A DNA stretch of 64,000 bases, taken from assembly GCA_922989275.2 (NCBI GenBank), contig OV277863.1:22224001-22288000 (forward strand), given 5' to 3'. A program made the position numbers and the translations under genes. Position 1 is the stretch's first letter; every line of letters starts with the position of its first letter. Below the pieces are notes generated by a model. It was not told where the DNA came from and did no database searches. It saw nothing but the letters and a program-made list of their open reading frames with translations. The DNA is from Gari tellinella. Lineage: Eukaryota; Mollusca; Bivalvia; Cardiida; Psammobiidae. Positions 1 to 12,470 of this stretch are shown here, piece by piece.

Positions 1-939
1 AATTCATGTTAAATGCCAGATAAACACACAATGACTAATATTTCATTCCCTCTGTTGACTTATTCTTCGTTTTAGTTTTGAGAGTGTAAAGCAATGCCCA
101 TTACGGTAATGTTGTTTCTAAAAGGGAGATAATTTGAACTTTTGTGACATTGTCTCTTCAAACCTAAATGTTATTGTTATTTTTCTTTACTTGAAAGTTG
201 AGGCAGATTTGTAACTTTAAAATAAAATTTGCATAAAATGATTTGTCTACATTCAAAATTACAACAAAATAGGAGAATTATCTCCCTTTTCTAGGTAAAT
301 AATCCTAATAAATTAACATGTGGGGTATTTTACCAACATATGAATCGATGTGAGGTATTTACACCTAGTTTAGGTAAATATTTTATATTTGAAAGTTTTT
401 GTGTGTACATATTGTCATTTTGACATGTTTGGTATATTTAACTGGCGACCATCTTGGAAAATGGCCGCCATAGCCACACATGAAATTTTTCACGACAGCA
501 CTATAGCTAAACTTGTTTTGAATTATGTATTCTATACATATACAACAATTGTTGTTTTCGCTATGTTGGGCATCTTTAGAAATATGACACCTTCTTAGAG
601 ACCCCTGTATAAAAGTAAGCACAATTGGTCCAAACGTAACTAGATCTGATTTGCAAAGCATATTTCTATCCGAAACAAGCAATTACATGCGGAAATCCCA
701 CTGATTTAGACCCTGAAGTCTTTTTAAAGCCACCCAGTATTACAACCGTGGCGGCCATTTTTAAAAATGGCCGCCACGGAGGTCAGAGGTCAAATCGAGC
801 TTGGCACTATAGCTATTTTTCTTTCTTATGCCATGAAATGCATGTGTGCCAAGTTTCATGCTTTTACCACAAAGTGCACGATTTTTCATCTATCTGCTGG
901 ACTATACCTACGAAAACCTTTACTGCAGTTTAACTTTTA

Positions 940-3150
940 AAACCTTTGCTACAGTAAAACCTATGAAAACATTTGCTGCAGTAAAACACATGAAAACCCT
1001 TGCTACAGTAAAACCTATGAAAACATTTGCTGCAGTAAAACCTATGAAAACCTTTGCTAAAGTAAAACCTATTTAAACCCTTGCTATAGTAAAACATATG
1101 AAAACATTAACTGTAGTAAAACCTATGAAAACCCTTGCTACGGTAAAACCTATTTAAACCTTTGCTGCAGTAAAACCTTTGAAAACCCTTGCTACAGTAA
1201 ACCTATGAAAACTCTTGCTACAGTAAACCTATGAAAACCCTTGCTACAGTAAACCTATGAAAACCTTTGCTGCAGTAAAACCTTTGAAAACCCTTGCTAC
1301 AGTAAACCTATGAAAACTCTTGCTACAGTAAACCTATGAAAACTCTTGCTACAGTAAACCTATGAAAACTCTTGCTACAGTAAACCTATGAAAACTCTTG
1401 CTACAGTAAACCTATGAAAACTCTTGCTACAGTAAACCTATGAAAACCCTTGCTACAGTAAACCTATGAAAACCCTTGCTACAGTAAACCAATGAAAACT
1501 CTTGCTACAGTAAACCTATGAAAACTCTTGCTACAGTAGCTACAGTAAACCTATGAAAACTCTTGCTACAAAACCTTTGAAAACCTTTGCTACAGTAAAC
1601 CTATGAAAACTCTTGCTACAGTAAACCTATGAAAACTCTTGCTACAGTAAACCTATGAAAACCCTTGCTACAGTAAACCTATGAAAACTCTTGCTACAGT
1701 AAACCTATGAAAACTCTTGCTACAGTAAACCTATGAAAACTCTTGCTACAGTAAAACCTATGAAAACCTTTGCTACAGTAAAACACATGAAAACCTTTGC
1801 TCATTTAAACCTATGAAAACCATTGCTACAGTAAAACCTATGAAAACCTTTGCTGCAGTAAAACCTATGAAAACCTTTGCTATACAAAAACCTATGAAAA
1901 CCTTTATTACAGTAAACCTATGAAAACCTTTATTACAGTAAACCTATGAAAACCTTTGCTACAGTAAAACCTATGAAAATCCTTGCTACAGTAAAACCTA
2001 TGAAAATCATTGCTACAGTAAAACCTATGAAAACCTTTGCTACAGTAAAACCTATGAAAATCCTTGCTACAGTAAAACCTATGAAAATCCTTGCTACAGT
2101 AAAACCTATGAAAATCCTTGCTACAGTAAAACCTATGAAAACCTTTGCTACAGTAAAACCTATGAAAATCCTTGCTACAGTAAAACCTATGAAAATCCTT
2201 GCTACAGTAAAACCTATGAAAATCCTTGCTACAGTAAAACCTATGAAAACCTTTGCTACAGTAAAACCTATGAAAATCCTTGCTACAGTAAAACCTATGA
2301 AACCCTTTGCTACAGTAAAACCTTTGAAAACCTTTGCTACAGTAAACCTATGAAAACTCTTGCTACAGTAAACCTATGAAAACTCTTGCTACAGTAAACC
2401 TATGAAAACCCTTGCTACAGTAAACCTATGAAAACTCTTGCTACAGTAAACCTATGAAAACTCTTGCTACAGTAAACCTATGAAAACTCTTGCTACAGTA
2501 AAACCTATGAAAACCTTTGCTACAGTAAAACACATGAAAACCTTTGCTCATTTAAACCTATGAAAACCATTGCTACAGTAAAACCTATGAAAACCTTTGC
2601 TGCAGTAAAACCTATGAAAACCTTTGCTATACAAAAACCTATGAAAACCTTTATTACAGTAAACCTATGAAAACCTTTATTACAGTAAACCTATGAAAAC
2701 CTTTGCTACAGTAAAACCTATGAAAATCCTTGCTACAGTAAAACCTATGAAAATCCTTGCTACAGTAAAACCTATGAAAATCCTTGCTACAGTAAAACCT
2801 ATGAAAATCCTTGCTACAGTAAAACCTATGAAAATCCTTGCTACAGTAAAACCTATGAAAATCATTGCTACAGTAAAACCTATGAAAACCTTTGCTACAG
2901 TAAAACCTATGAAAATCCTTGCTACAGTAAAACCTATGAAAATCCTTGCTACAGTAAAACCTATGAAAACCATTGCTACAGTAAAACCTATGAAAATCCT
3001 TGCTACAGTAAAACCTATGAAAACCATTGCTACAGTAAAACCTATGAAAACCTTTGCTGCAGTAAAACCTATGAAAACCTTTGCTATACAAAAACCTATG
3101 AAAACCTTTATTACAGTAAACCTATGAAAACCTTTATTACAGTAAACCTA
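940..3150. repeat. 26/27-bp minisatellite array, copy 1
   Basis: Tandem units of 27 bp (type CCTATGAAAACCTTTGCTAC + AGTAAAA) alternate in blocks with 26-bp units containing ACTCTTGC. A higher-order period is visible: the block with CTCATTTAAACC recurs about 747 bp apart (near 1,800 and 2,548). Because 27 is divisible by 3 and most units lack stops, long open frames arise on both strands. These encode 9-residue periodic peptides (MKTFATVKP on plus, FHRFYCSKG on minus). They are a by-product of the repeat, and no gene is called. Confidence 0.95.
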
Positions 3151-3645
3151 TGAAAACCCGGGTTCAAACCCGGGTCGGAGCGACTGTTTCTTTATAAGAG
3201 CACCCGGCTACACAGTAAAACCTAAGAACAACATTGATACAGTAAAACCTATAAATGCATTTACTGAAGTGAAAACCCAAGCAAACTTTTGCACAGTAAA
3301 ACTTATGAAAACATTTTATACATTTAACCCTACAAAAGCCTTTTCGACAGTAAAACCTATGGATCCCTTGCTACAGTAAAACCTATGAAAACCTTTGCTA
3401 TAGTATAACCTATGAAAACCTTTGTATGAAAACCTTTGCTGCAGTAAAACCTATGAAAACCCTTTCTACAGTAAAAGATATGAAAACATTTGCTGCAGGA
3501 AAATTCCTTGCCACTGTAAAACCTTTGAAACCCTTTGCTATAGTAAAACATATGAAAACCTTTGCTGCTGTAAAACACATGAAAACCTTTGCTGCTGCAA
3601 AACCTATGAAAACCTTTGCTACAGTTAAACCTATGAAAACCTATA
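3150..3645. repeat. Degenerate end of minisatellite, copy 1
   Basis: After the tRNA-like insert the array continues as diverged, irregular units (ATGAAAACC, CAGTAAAACC) up to the start of the right inverted arm. Higher divergence at this edge than in the centre is usual for arrays renewed by unequal exchange. Confidence 0.8.
3155..3215 (-). repeat. tRNA-like box A/B remnant inside the array
   Basis: The array is broken by a GC-rich insert holding CCCGGGTTCAAACCCGGG, which reads as a box-B-like motif on the minus strand, followed at about 3,205 by a box-A-like stretch (AGCCGGGTGCTC on minus). It could be a SINE head or a chance palindrome. Copy 2 of the element has ordinary repeat units at this point. 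Confidence 0.3.
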
Positions 3646-4693
3646 CTAGCCCGGCGGCCTCATGCCAAAAAGTGGCAAAATCGTGCACTTTGTGGTAAAA
3701 GCATGACACTTGGCACATATGCATATCATGGCATAAGAAAGATAAATAGATATAGTGCCAAGCTCGATTTGACCTTTGACCTCCGTGGCGGCCATTTAAT
3801 AATGGCCGCCACGGTTGTAATACTGGGTGGCTTTAAAAAGATTTCAGGATCTAAATCAGTGGGATTTCCGCATGTAATTGCTTGTTTCAGATAGAAATAT
3901 GCTTTGCAAATCAGATCTAGTGGACCAATTGTGCTTTTTGATTTTATACAGGGGTCTTTTTATTATGCTTTTCCTACAAAAAACACGACAAATTACACCA
4001 AATTCAGGGTAAGAAAGTGTCATATTTCTAAAGATGCCCAACATAGCGAAAACAACAATTGTTGTATATGTATAGAATACATAATTCAAAACAACTTTAG
4101 CTTTAGTGCCGTCGTGAAAAATTTCATGTGTGGCTATGGCGGCCATTTTCCAAGATGGTCGCCAGTTAAATACATGTATACCAAACATGTCAAAATGACA
4201 ATATTTACACAAAAAACTGTCAAATATGAAACATTTACCTAAACTAGGTATTAGTACCTCTCATCGATTCATATGTTGGTAAAATACCCCACATGTTAAT
4301 TTATTAGGGTTATTTACCTAGAAAAGGGAGATAATTCTCCTATTTTGTTGTAATTTTTAATCTAGACAAATCATTTTATGCATATTTTGTTTTAAAGTTA
4401 CAACCCTGCCTCACTTTGTAAGTAAAGAAAAATAACAATAACATTTGGAATAGGTTTGAAGAGACAATGTCACAAAAGTGACCTTTTAGAAACAACATTA
4501 CCGTAATGAGCATTGCTTTACACTCTCAAAACTAAAACGAAGAATAAGTCAACAGAGGGAATGAAATATTAGTCATTGTGGGTTTATCTGGCATTTAACA
4601 TGAATTTAAGTTTTTTATTTAACTGTAAAGGTTCTGAATGCACAAGCAAGTACGTTATTTGTCTAGTTTGAATGACGGAACAATTCATGTATT

Positions 4694-5170
4694 ACGAGCA
4701 TATATAATAACAAATGTTCAATTCTAAACTTATCAATAGCTGATCACTCTTACTTCTTTCATAATTCATCTAACAGCAACCGACATATTTATAAAGTTCA
4801 GTACAATTCAGTGCCTCTTTTCTACACTTGCAGCGTTTTCGACAGCCTTTGGAGTAATTACAACAAGAGTTCACGGGAAATCTTGCTTGCTATTGTGTCC
4901 ATTCACATCCCTTTGGCTGTGGTAGCAACATGAGTGGAACAAGAGACTAGCCCAAGCAGTAACCAGCTTGGTATATGGCTCTCAATACATGATGAACTCA
5001 TTCTCCATGTTTTGGGGTATATTTCTGACATCCCTGCCTTTATAAACAAACAAATTAACTCTTGCTTCATTGACACAAAATATTGGATTTGTCTTGTCAT
5101 AGAACAGGGTAATGAATATCTGAAGTAAGTTTATGGCTTCGTCAACATTTGAAGGTATGGTTTGCTGCAT
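4694..5170. other. Gene-free spacer between fold-back arm and LINE
   Basis: I see no gene or recognised repeat in this segment. Short open frames on both strands have no family features. Confidence 0.5.
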
Positions 5171-6960
5171 TTGCCATCATCATCCTCTGTCCGTCTATGA
5201 AGACTATGAGTTGCGCCATGAAGAGTTGGGACTAGAGCTCCAAACATAGAGTGGCATTTGCCTGCTGCAGTTGTCACAGATGTAGTCAGAGTTTTTTTTT
5301 AAAGAGCTTGCATAACCAGATACCTTTCATTCTAGTCTCTTCTGTCTCTCTTTGTTGCTTCTGCTCCTTTGTCTCTCTTCCTCTGTTCTCTTGTTACCCA
5401 TACTGATCTGATCTCGTGTCCCCTGGATGAGTTATCTTCTGCTCTCCCATGACTAGATGTCCATGACAGCGGACCTGAGGTCTTTCTTGCACATATTGAT
5501 GTACATGTACTTAAGTTTCATTCTGGTTCAAATTGACCATACAGCAGATCTTTTTGGAGTCTGCCTTTGTCTTACATGTACATGTACTCAAGGTTCATTC
5601 TGGTTCAAGTTGACCATATAGCAGATCTTTTTGGAGTCTGCCTTTGTCTTACATGTACATGTACTTAAGGTTCATTCTGGTTCAAGTTGACCATACAGCA
5701 GATCTTTTTGGAGTCTGTCTTTGTCCATTCTATGCATGTGGCCAAGCCAGCACATACACCTCTGGCTCACTATGGCAAACATAAGGGTGCTTAAGCTATA
5801 TGCCTGGAAGATGCCTGCTGTGTCTTGAGATTTAGGGTTTTGTTCTACAAGACTCTTTTGGACATCTCACTGGTGTTCTTGCCAATGCGGGCATTGATTT
5901 CTGCATCAAGGGAAATACGTTCTGAGAGTAATGAGCCTGGGCACCTAACCTTGTCTATATGTGTCAGCTGCAAACCACGAAGCAGGGCATTCTTAACCAT
6001 AATTTCAGTCTTCTTGATGCTAATTGGCAGAACAAACTCTCGGAAGGTATTTGAAAACCGGTCCATAAGCTGCTGTTGGTCGTCATACGTGTGGCTTGCA
6101 AGGGTAGCATCATCTGCAAACAACACTTCTCTGATCAGGTTACGAGTGACCTTTGATATAGCACGGACGCAATCTAGGTTCCGGAGTTTATCATCATGTC
6201 TGGTGTGGATGTAGACACAATCAGAGCAAGACTCAAATACATGGTACAGGAGCAGAAAAAACCCAGATTCCGAAGAGTGTTGGAGGGAGCACACATTCTC
6301 ATGTTTGACACCACTGAGCATGTTCAAAGGCTCGGATGTGTCCCAGACAAAGCTGACGGTCCCTTGCATGTCCTAGTGGAATGACTTTATGAGGCTGAGT
6401 ATATATCTTTGGAGGGCAGTCTACCCGTTGTAGAAGGCGAGGTAGACAACGGCCAAGTACAAGGGTTGACAGGAATCCGCATGGTGCCTTTGGTTAGACT
6501 CGTTCAGCTAGTACCTTTTCGAGCAACACTCGATAATACTTTGGCGAAACTACTGATTCCTTGGTAGTTGTTGCAGTCAGATCGCTCATTCTTGGTTTTG
6601 TACAGTGTCACTATCTTAGCATCTCTCATGTCCTGTGGCACCTGACCCATTTTCCAGCAGAGACAGAGGAGTTTATGCAGGTATGGGAGCAGACCTGTCT
6701 TACCCTTCTTGACGATTTCGGCTGGTAAAGCATCTCTGTCTTGTGTTTACCGCTTAATAATGAGGCTTTAATAGCCTTTTCTAGATCTGACATGGAAGGT
6801 ACAGTATCCAATTTGCTCCTTGTTGAGAGTGCATGTATGATATCTAAGGCTTCCTTGAAAACTGCACACGCGTTCTCGCTGGAGGACAGTTCTATGATAT
6901 ATTCCACCCACCTTTCCATGTTGCGATTTGTATTGGTCTGGCCATTTTTTATCATAAGAG
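5170..6960 (-). pseudogene. Decayed LINE endonuclease-reverse transcriptase
   Basis: The minus strand carries, in order and in several frames, hallmarks of a non-LTR retrotransposon polymerase. There is a linker with ERWVEY (about 6,900), PAEIVKKG..LLPYLHKLL (about 6,720-6,660), then PQDMRDAKIVTLYKTKN and SDCNNYQGISS (about 6,640-6,550). Next come the catalytic FADDA box with LIREVLFADD (about 6,115), SIKKTEIM, the SLDAEINARIGK motif (about 5,900), a WLGHMHRMD motif (about 5,735) and a CDNC cysteine pair near 5,260. The pattern fits the endonuclease-RT elements common in molluscs (RTE/CR1-like; clade not resolved). Stops, frame changes and loss of the segment between the early palm and the GVK motif show it is dead. 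It ends near the right arm of copy 1. Confidence 0.8.
5505..5735. repeat. Three tandem copies (76-78 bp) within the LINE tail
   Basis: The stretch with GTTCATTCTGGTTCAA...GATCTTTTTGGAGTCTG occurs three times, with GATC anchors at 5,547, 5,623 and 5,701. It is a local tandem duplication of the LINE segment that codes for the region after WLGHMHRMD. The two outer spacings differ by 2 bp, so the copies cannot all stay in frame. Confidence 0.9.
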
Positions 6961-7203
6961 GTGTCGTCTGCCTGGTAGCTGGGCACGTTGCTTTCTTTAT
7001 TCATTCTTACATGCCTCTAATATTGCCAGTAGAGGATGCTTTCTATATAGGAGCACACAGGTCCAACCAGTAGTCATTGGCACAATTCCTGGTCTCCTTT
7101 TGACTTGCAGCTTTATTTAGACAGGTTAGATTATGCTGTCAGAGCGTGTCTTTTTGCCTCAGAAAGAGGTTCTAGTGTTCGAAATTTTTGCTTCAAACCA
7201 ATC
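6960..7203. other. Spacer left of fold-back copy 2
   Basis: Possible upstream remains of the LINE, with no motif that I can support. Confidence 0.4.
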
Positions 7204-10200
7204 AATACATGAATTGTTCCGTCATTCAAACTAGACAAATAACGTACTTGCTTGTGCATTCAGAACCTTTACAGTTAAATTCATGTTAAATGCCAGATAA
7301 ACACACAATGACTAATATTTCATTCCCTCTGTTGACTTATTCTTCGTTTTAGTTTTGAGAGTGTAAAGCAATGCCCATTACGGTAATGTTGTTTCTAAAA
7401 GGGAGATAATTTGAACTTTTGTGACATTGTCTCTTCAAACCTAAATGTTATTGTTATTTTTCTTTACTTGAAAGTTGAGGCAGATTTGTAACTTTAAAAT
7501 AAAATTTGCATAAAATGATTTGTCTACATTCAAAATTACAACAAAATAGGAGAATTATCTCCCTTTTCTAGGTAAATAATCCTAATAAATTAACATGTGG
7601 GGTATTTTACCAACATATGAATCGATGTGAGGTATTTACACCTAGTTTAGGTAAATATTTTATATTTGAAAGTTTTTGTGTGTACATATTGTCATTTTGA
7701 CATGTTTGGTATATTTAACTGGCGACCATCTTGGAAAATGGCCGCCATAGCCACACATGAAATTTTTCACGACAGCACTATAGCTAAACTTGTTTTGAAT
7801 TATGTATTCTATACATATACAACAATTGTTGTTTTCGCTATGTTGGGCATCTTTAGAAATATGACACCTTCTTAGAGACCCCTGTATAAAAGTAAGCACA
7901 ATTGGTCCAAACGTAACTAGATCTGATTTGCAAAGCATATTTCTATCCGAAACAAGCAATTACATGCGGAAATCCCACTGATTTAGACCCTGAAGTCTTT
8001 TTAAAGCCACCCAGTATTACAACCGTGGCGGCCATTTTTAAAAATGGCCGCCACGGAGGTCAGAGGTCAAATCGAGCTTGGCACTATAGCTATTTTTCTT
8101 TCTTATGCCATGAAATGCATGTGTGCCAAGTTTCATGCTTTTACCACAAAGTGCACGATTTTTCATCTATCTGCTGGACTATACCTACGAAAACCTTTAC
8201 TGCAGTTTAACTTTTAAAACCTTTGCTACAGTAAAACCTATGAAAACATTTGCTGCAGTAAAACACATGAAAACCCTTGCTACAGTAAAACCTATGAAAA
8301 CATTTGCTGCAGTAAAACCTATGAAAACCTTTGCTAAAGTAAAACCTATTTAAACCCTTGCTATAGTAAAACATATGAAAACATTAACTGTAGTAAAACC
8401 TATGAAAACCCTTGCTACGGTAAAACCTATTTAAACCTTTGCTGCAGTAAAACCTTTGAAAACCCTTGCTACAGTAAACCTATGAAAACTCTTGCTACAG
8501 TAAACCTATGAAAACCCTTGCTACAGTAAACCTATGAAAACCTTTGCTGCAGTAAAACCTTTGAAAACCCTTGCTACAGTAAACCTATGAAAACTCTTGC
8601 TACAGTAAACCTATGAAAATTCTTGCTACAGTAAACCTATGAAAACTCTTGCTACAGTAAACCTATGAAAACTCTTGCTACAGTAAACCTATGAAAACTC
8701 TTGCTACAGTAAACCTATGAAAACCCTTGCTACAGTAAACCTATGAAAACCCTTGCTACAGTAAACCAATGAAAACTCTTGCTACAGTAAACCTATGAAA
8801 ACTCTTGCTACAGTAGCTACAGTAAACCTATGAAAACTCTTGCTACAAAACCTTTGAAAACCTTTGCTACAGTAAACCTATGAAAACTCTTGCTACAGTA
8901 AACCTATGAAAACTCTTGCTACAGTAAACCTATGAAAACCCTTGCTACAGTAAACCTATGAAAACTCTTGCTACAGTAAACCTATGAAAACTCTTGCTAC
9001 AGTAAACCTATGAAAACTCTTGCTACAGTAAAACCTATGAAAACCTTTGCTACAGTAAAACACATGAAAACCTTTGCTCATTTAAACCTATGAAAACCAT
9101 TGCTACAGTAAAACCTATGAAAACCTTTGCTGCAGTAAAACCTATGAAAACCTTTGCTATACAAAAACCTATGAAAACCTTTATTACAGTAAACCTATGA
9201 AAACCTTTATTACAGTAAACCTATGAAAACCTTTGCTACAGTAAAACCTATGAAAATCCTTGCTACAGTAAAACCTATGAAAATCATTGCTACAGTAAAA
9301 CCTATGAAAACCTTTGCTACAGTAAAACCTATGAAAATCCTTGCTACAGTAAAACCTATGAAAATCCTTGCTACAGTAAAACCTATGAAAATCCTTGCTA
9401 CAGTAAAACCTATGAAAACCTTTGCTACAGTAAAACCTATGAAAATCCTTGCTACAGTAAAACCTATGAAAATCCTTGCTACAGTAAAACCTATGAAAAT
9501 CCTTGCTACAGTAAAACCTATGAAAACCTTTGCTACAGTAAAACCTATGAAAATCCTTGCTACAGTAAAACCTATGAAACCCTTTGCTACAGTAAAACCT
9601 TTGAAAACCTTTGCTACAGTAAACCTATGAAAACTCTTGCTACAGTAAACCTATGAAAACTCTTGCTACAGTAAACCTATGAAAACCCTTGCTACAGTAA
9701 ACCTATGAAAACTCTTGCTACAGTAAACCTATGAAAACTCTTGCTACAGTAAACCTATGAAAACTCTTGCTACAGTAAAACCTATGAAAACCTTTGCTAC
9801 AGTAAAACACATGAAAACCTTTGCTCATTTAAACCTATGAAAACCATTGCTACAGTAAAACCTATGAAAACCTTTGCTGCAGTAAAACCTATGAAAACCT
9901 TTGCTATACAAAAACCTATGAAAACCTTTATTACAGTAAACCTATGAAAACCTTTATTACAGTAAACCTATGAAAACCTTTGCTACAGTAAAACCTATGA
10001 AAATCCTTGCTACAGTAAAACCTATGAAAATCCTTGCTACAGTAAAACCTATGAAAATCCTTGCTACAGTAAAACCTATGAAAATCCTTGCTACAGTAAA
10101 ACCTATGAAAATCCTTGCTACAGTAAAACCTATGAAAATCATTGCTACAGTAAAACCTATGAAAACCTTTGCTACAGTAAAACCTATGAAAATCCTTGCT

Positions 10201-11092
10201 ACAGTAAAACCTATGAAAATCCTTGCTACAGTAAAACCTATGAAAACCATTGCTACAGTAAAACCTATGAAAATCCTTGCTACAGTAAAACCTATGAAAA
10301 CCATTGCTACAGTAAAACCTATGAAAACCTTTGCTGCAGTAAAACCTATGAAAACCTTTGCTATACAAAAACCTATGAAAACCTTTATTACAGTAAACCT
10401 ATGAAAACCTTTATTACAGTAAACCTATGAAAACCTTTGCTACAGTAAAACCTATGAAAATCCTTGCTACAGTAAAACCTATGAAAATCATTGCTACAGT
10501 AAAACCTATGAAAACCTTTGCTACAGTAAAACCTATGAAAATCCTTGCTACAGTAAAACCTATGAAAATCCTTGCTACAGTAAAACCTATGAAAATCCTT
10601 GCTACAGTAAAACCTATGAAAACCTTTGCTACAGTAAAACCTATGAAAATCCTTGCTACAGTAAAACCTATGAAAATCCTTGCTACAGTAAAACCTATGA
10701 AAACCTTTGCTACAGTAAAACCTATGAAAATCCTTGCTACAGTAAAACCTATGAAACCCTTTGCTACAGTAAAACCTATGAAACCCTTTGCTACAGTAAA
10801 ACCTATGAAAATCCTTGCTACAGTAAAACCTATGAAAACCCTTGCTACAGTAAAACCTATGAAAACCTTTGCTACAGTAAAACCTATGAAAATCCTTGCT
10901 ACAGTAAAACCTATGAAACCCTTTGCTACAGTAAAACCTATGAAACCCTTTGCTACAGTAAAACCTATGAAAATCCTTGCTACAGTAAAACCTATGAAAA
11001 CCCTTGCTACAGTAAAACCTATGAAAACCTTTGCTACAGTAAAACCTATGAAAATCCTTGCTATGGTTAAACCTATGAAAAACTTTCATCTG
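7204..11092. mobile_element. Fold-back element, copy 2 (no right arm)
   Basis: The left arm starts at 7,204 (AATACATGAATTGTTCCG) and matches the inverse of the right tip of copy 1. From 7,278 to 10,404 the sequence repeats positions 1-3,127 almost base for base at a constant offset of 7,277; the one difference I noticed is AAAATTCT near 8,617 against AAAACTCT. The array then runs on with 27-bp units to about 11,092 and stops at unrelated sequence without a right inverted arm. It is either a truncated element or a place where the array ended by recombination or misassembly. Confidence 0.75.
8217..11092. repeat. 26/27-bp minisatellite array, copy 2
   Basis: Same units as in copy 1, but longer. 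After 10,404 it has about 25 further 27-bp units, including a higher-order block (ATCC, CCTTTG, CCTTTG, ATCC, CCCTTG, CCTTTG variants) that occurs twice between about 10,720 and 11,060. Open frames of about 237-239 codons exist on both strands here and are explained by the repeat. Confidence 0.95.
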
Positions 11093-11467
11093 GTACCTGT
11101 CTTTCATATAATAAATCGGCTTTCTATCTGGTGGTCATAATAGAGGGGGGGGGGGTTACTGTTTAGGGCAACTAAACAAAGCATAATACCATGGTATACT
11201 TTCATTTATATTTATACATACAATTTATTTAGAGTAAACATACATAAAATACTTTAAAAAATTAAATAAAGTTAACAACATTCATAATAAACTATTCTTA
11301 GTAGATTTAGATCCAGATATCATAAAATAAATTTGCATAAATATTTTCATTCTCTGTAAGTATCATACCAAACTTTGTCAATTAGGAGTGTACACTTTGG
11401 GTAATCATGGAATGTTTAAACATGTAAAATACTGAAACTGCTAATGGACAATTCTAGTTCCCAGTTA
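11093..11467. other. AT-rich gene-free stretch with poly-G tract
   Basis: An 11-base G run at about 11,144 follows the end of the array. The rest is AT-rich and I recognise nothing in it. Confidence 0.5.
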
Positions 11468-11983
11468 CAGTGGAGAAGAATGCCATTCTTTCTCATTTAA
11501 CCCTTTACCTGATAGCCTATTTCTCGTATGGAATATAGGTGACTACTTAAAGCAGGTTGAAAGTAAAGCAGAATGCGCCTTCGGGCGCATTCTGCTTTAC
11601 TTTCAGCCTGCTTTAAGCTATCGTGTGCTAGGATATGGAAAACATTATCTATAATATGTATGCATGACTGATTAAATTGGAACTATTTATTTCAGCGGAG
11701 TACTAAATCATATTCGCTAAAAGGCGCTTCTATAGGGGAAAGGGTTAAATGCAAACGAAACGCAAACGCATTGTAATGAAATGTACAAAATGTCAATATT
11801 TAGATATATCTATTGCTAAAGGTGAATTTTAATACCGAGTGGCATACAGTTTGGAGCCTGGTCAGACGCCGGGTTTTCCGGCGTCTAATCAGGCTCCACA
11901 ATGTTTGCAATGGACATAATCGCTTTATCATAACGTGTAAATTTATTGGGGGAGAAGAACGCCTTCTCTACTGTGGTGGAAGA
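11468..11983. mobile_element. Family A miniature element split by a family B element
   Basis: The left tip CAGTGGAGAAGAATGCCATTC starts at 11,468. Its body resumes after 11,748 with the GCAAACGAAACGCAAACGC stretch typical of family A, then the core hairpin (11,846-11,908) and a tip reading GCCTTCTCTACTG near 11,980. A family B element lies in between, so B inserted into A. Confidence 0.75.
11497..11748. mobile_element. Family B miniature element (TTAACCC ends), nested
   Basis: Bounded by TTAACCCTTT and AAAGGGTTAA. The central hairpin runs from about 11,551 to 11,616, with arms AAGCAGGTTGAAAGTAAAGC and the loop side GGGCGC. Outer parts carry GAAATA..GGAACTATTT..TTCAGCGGAG and GCTAAAAGGCGC, which recur in most family B copies. 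The TTAA at each edge could be a target duplication or part of the inverted end. Confidence 0.8.
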
Positions 11984-11989
11984 GGAATT

Positions 11990-12375
11990 GTTCAATCATA
12001 TATTTGATATGTAACAGTTTACTCCGTTGTTTGATTTCATAAAGACTCTATTACACCCTGCATACTACGGTCGATCTCCAGATCCAACTCAGTTGGATTC
12101 ACCCTGGCTTAAAATTTTCTTGCGCCAGCACTTGCGCCAAATGAAAAAAGTTTGCGCCAAAATAATATTTTTGGAGTCAAATTTTTCGCCATTTTTTTAT
12201 GTATGTTATAGTAATACATGTGATATTTTCTTGGACCCAAATAGGGAGATTTGGTAATTTTAATAGGGAGATTGGGGTGCCAAATAGTAATCAGTGAATA
12301 GATAAGTCTATAGACCACTAAGACAGAGACAATTTTCACCCCGATATATACTTTTTATAATACTGACATGGGCCT
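11990..12375. other. Gene-free stretch
   Basis: Contains short inverted repeats (GCGCCAGCACTTGCGCCAAA) and a duplicated AATAGGGAGATT, but no gene or recognisable element. Confidence 0.4.
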
Positions 12376-12381
12376 ATTATT

Positions 12382-12470
12382 CTAGCATCTAGGCTGAAAG
12401 TTAAGCAGAATACTCTTCATGAGCATTCTGCTTTAGTAAAAGTAAGCCTGCTTTAAGCTAGATCTAACAA
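12382..12470. mobile_element. Family B hairpin fragment
   Basis: CTAGGCTGAAAGTTAAGCAG pairs imperfectly with the following CTGCTTTAGTAAAAGTAAGC around a CATGAG centre. Outer parts of the family B element are mostly lost. Confidence 0.6.

Larger units (their letters stand above)
1..4693. mobile_element. Fold-back element, copy 1 (left tip outside window)
   Basis: The segment at about 1-940 reappears in reverse complement at about 3,645-4,693, giving terminal inverted repeats of about 1 kb around a minisatellite. The arms are clearly similar but not identical; the right arm has about 60 extra bases near 3,960-4,015 and a short insertion near 4,608. The outer tip is seen only on the right arm (ending CATGTATT), because the left arm begins before the window. 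No transposase-like frame is present. Long arms plus tandem repeats are the architecture of fold-back or non-autonomous DNA elements; the superfamily is not assignable because no target duplication can be read. Arms include hairpins such as the GTGGCGGCCATT palindrome near 750 and 3,785. Confidence 0.75.

Noticed and set aside
940..3150. Repeat array as a CRISPR or as a repeat-protein gene
   Set aside because: Units are contiguous without spacers, and the frames are open on both strands because the unit is 27 bp. No start context, splice sites or non-repeat domain accompany them.
5825..6214. Plus-strand 129-codon frame
   Set aside because: It is the antisense of the LINE RT region, where motifs such as FADDA are on the minus strand.
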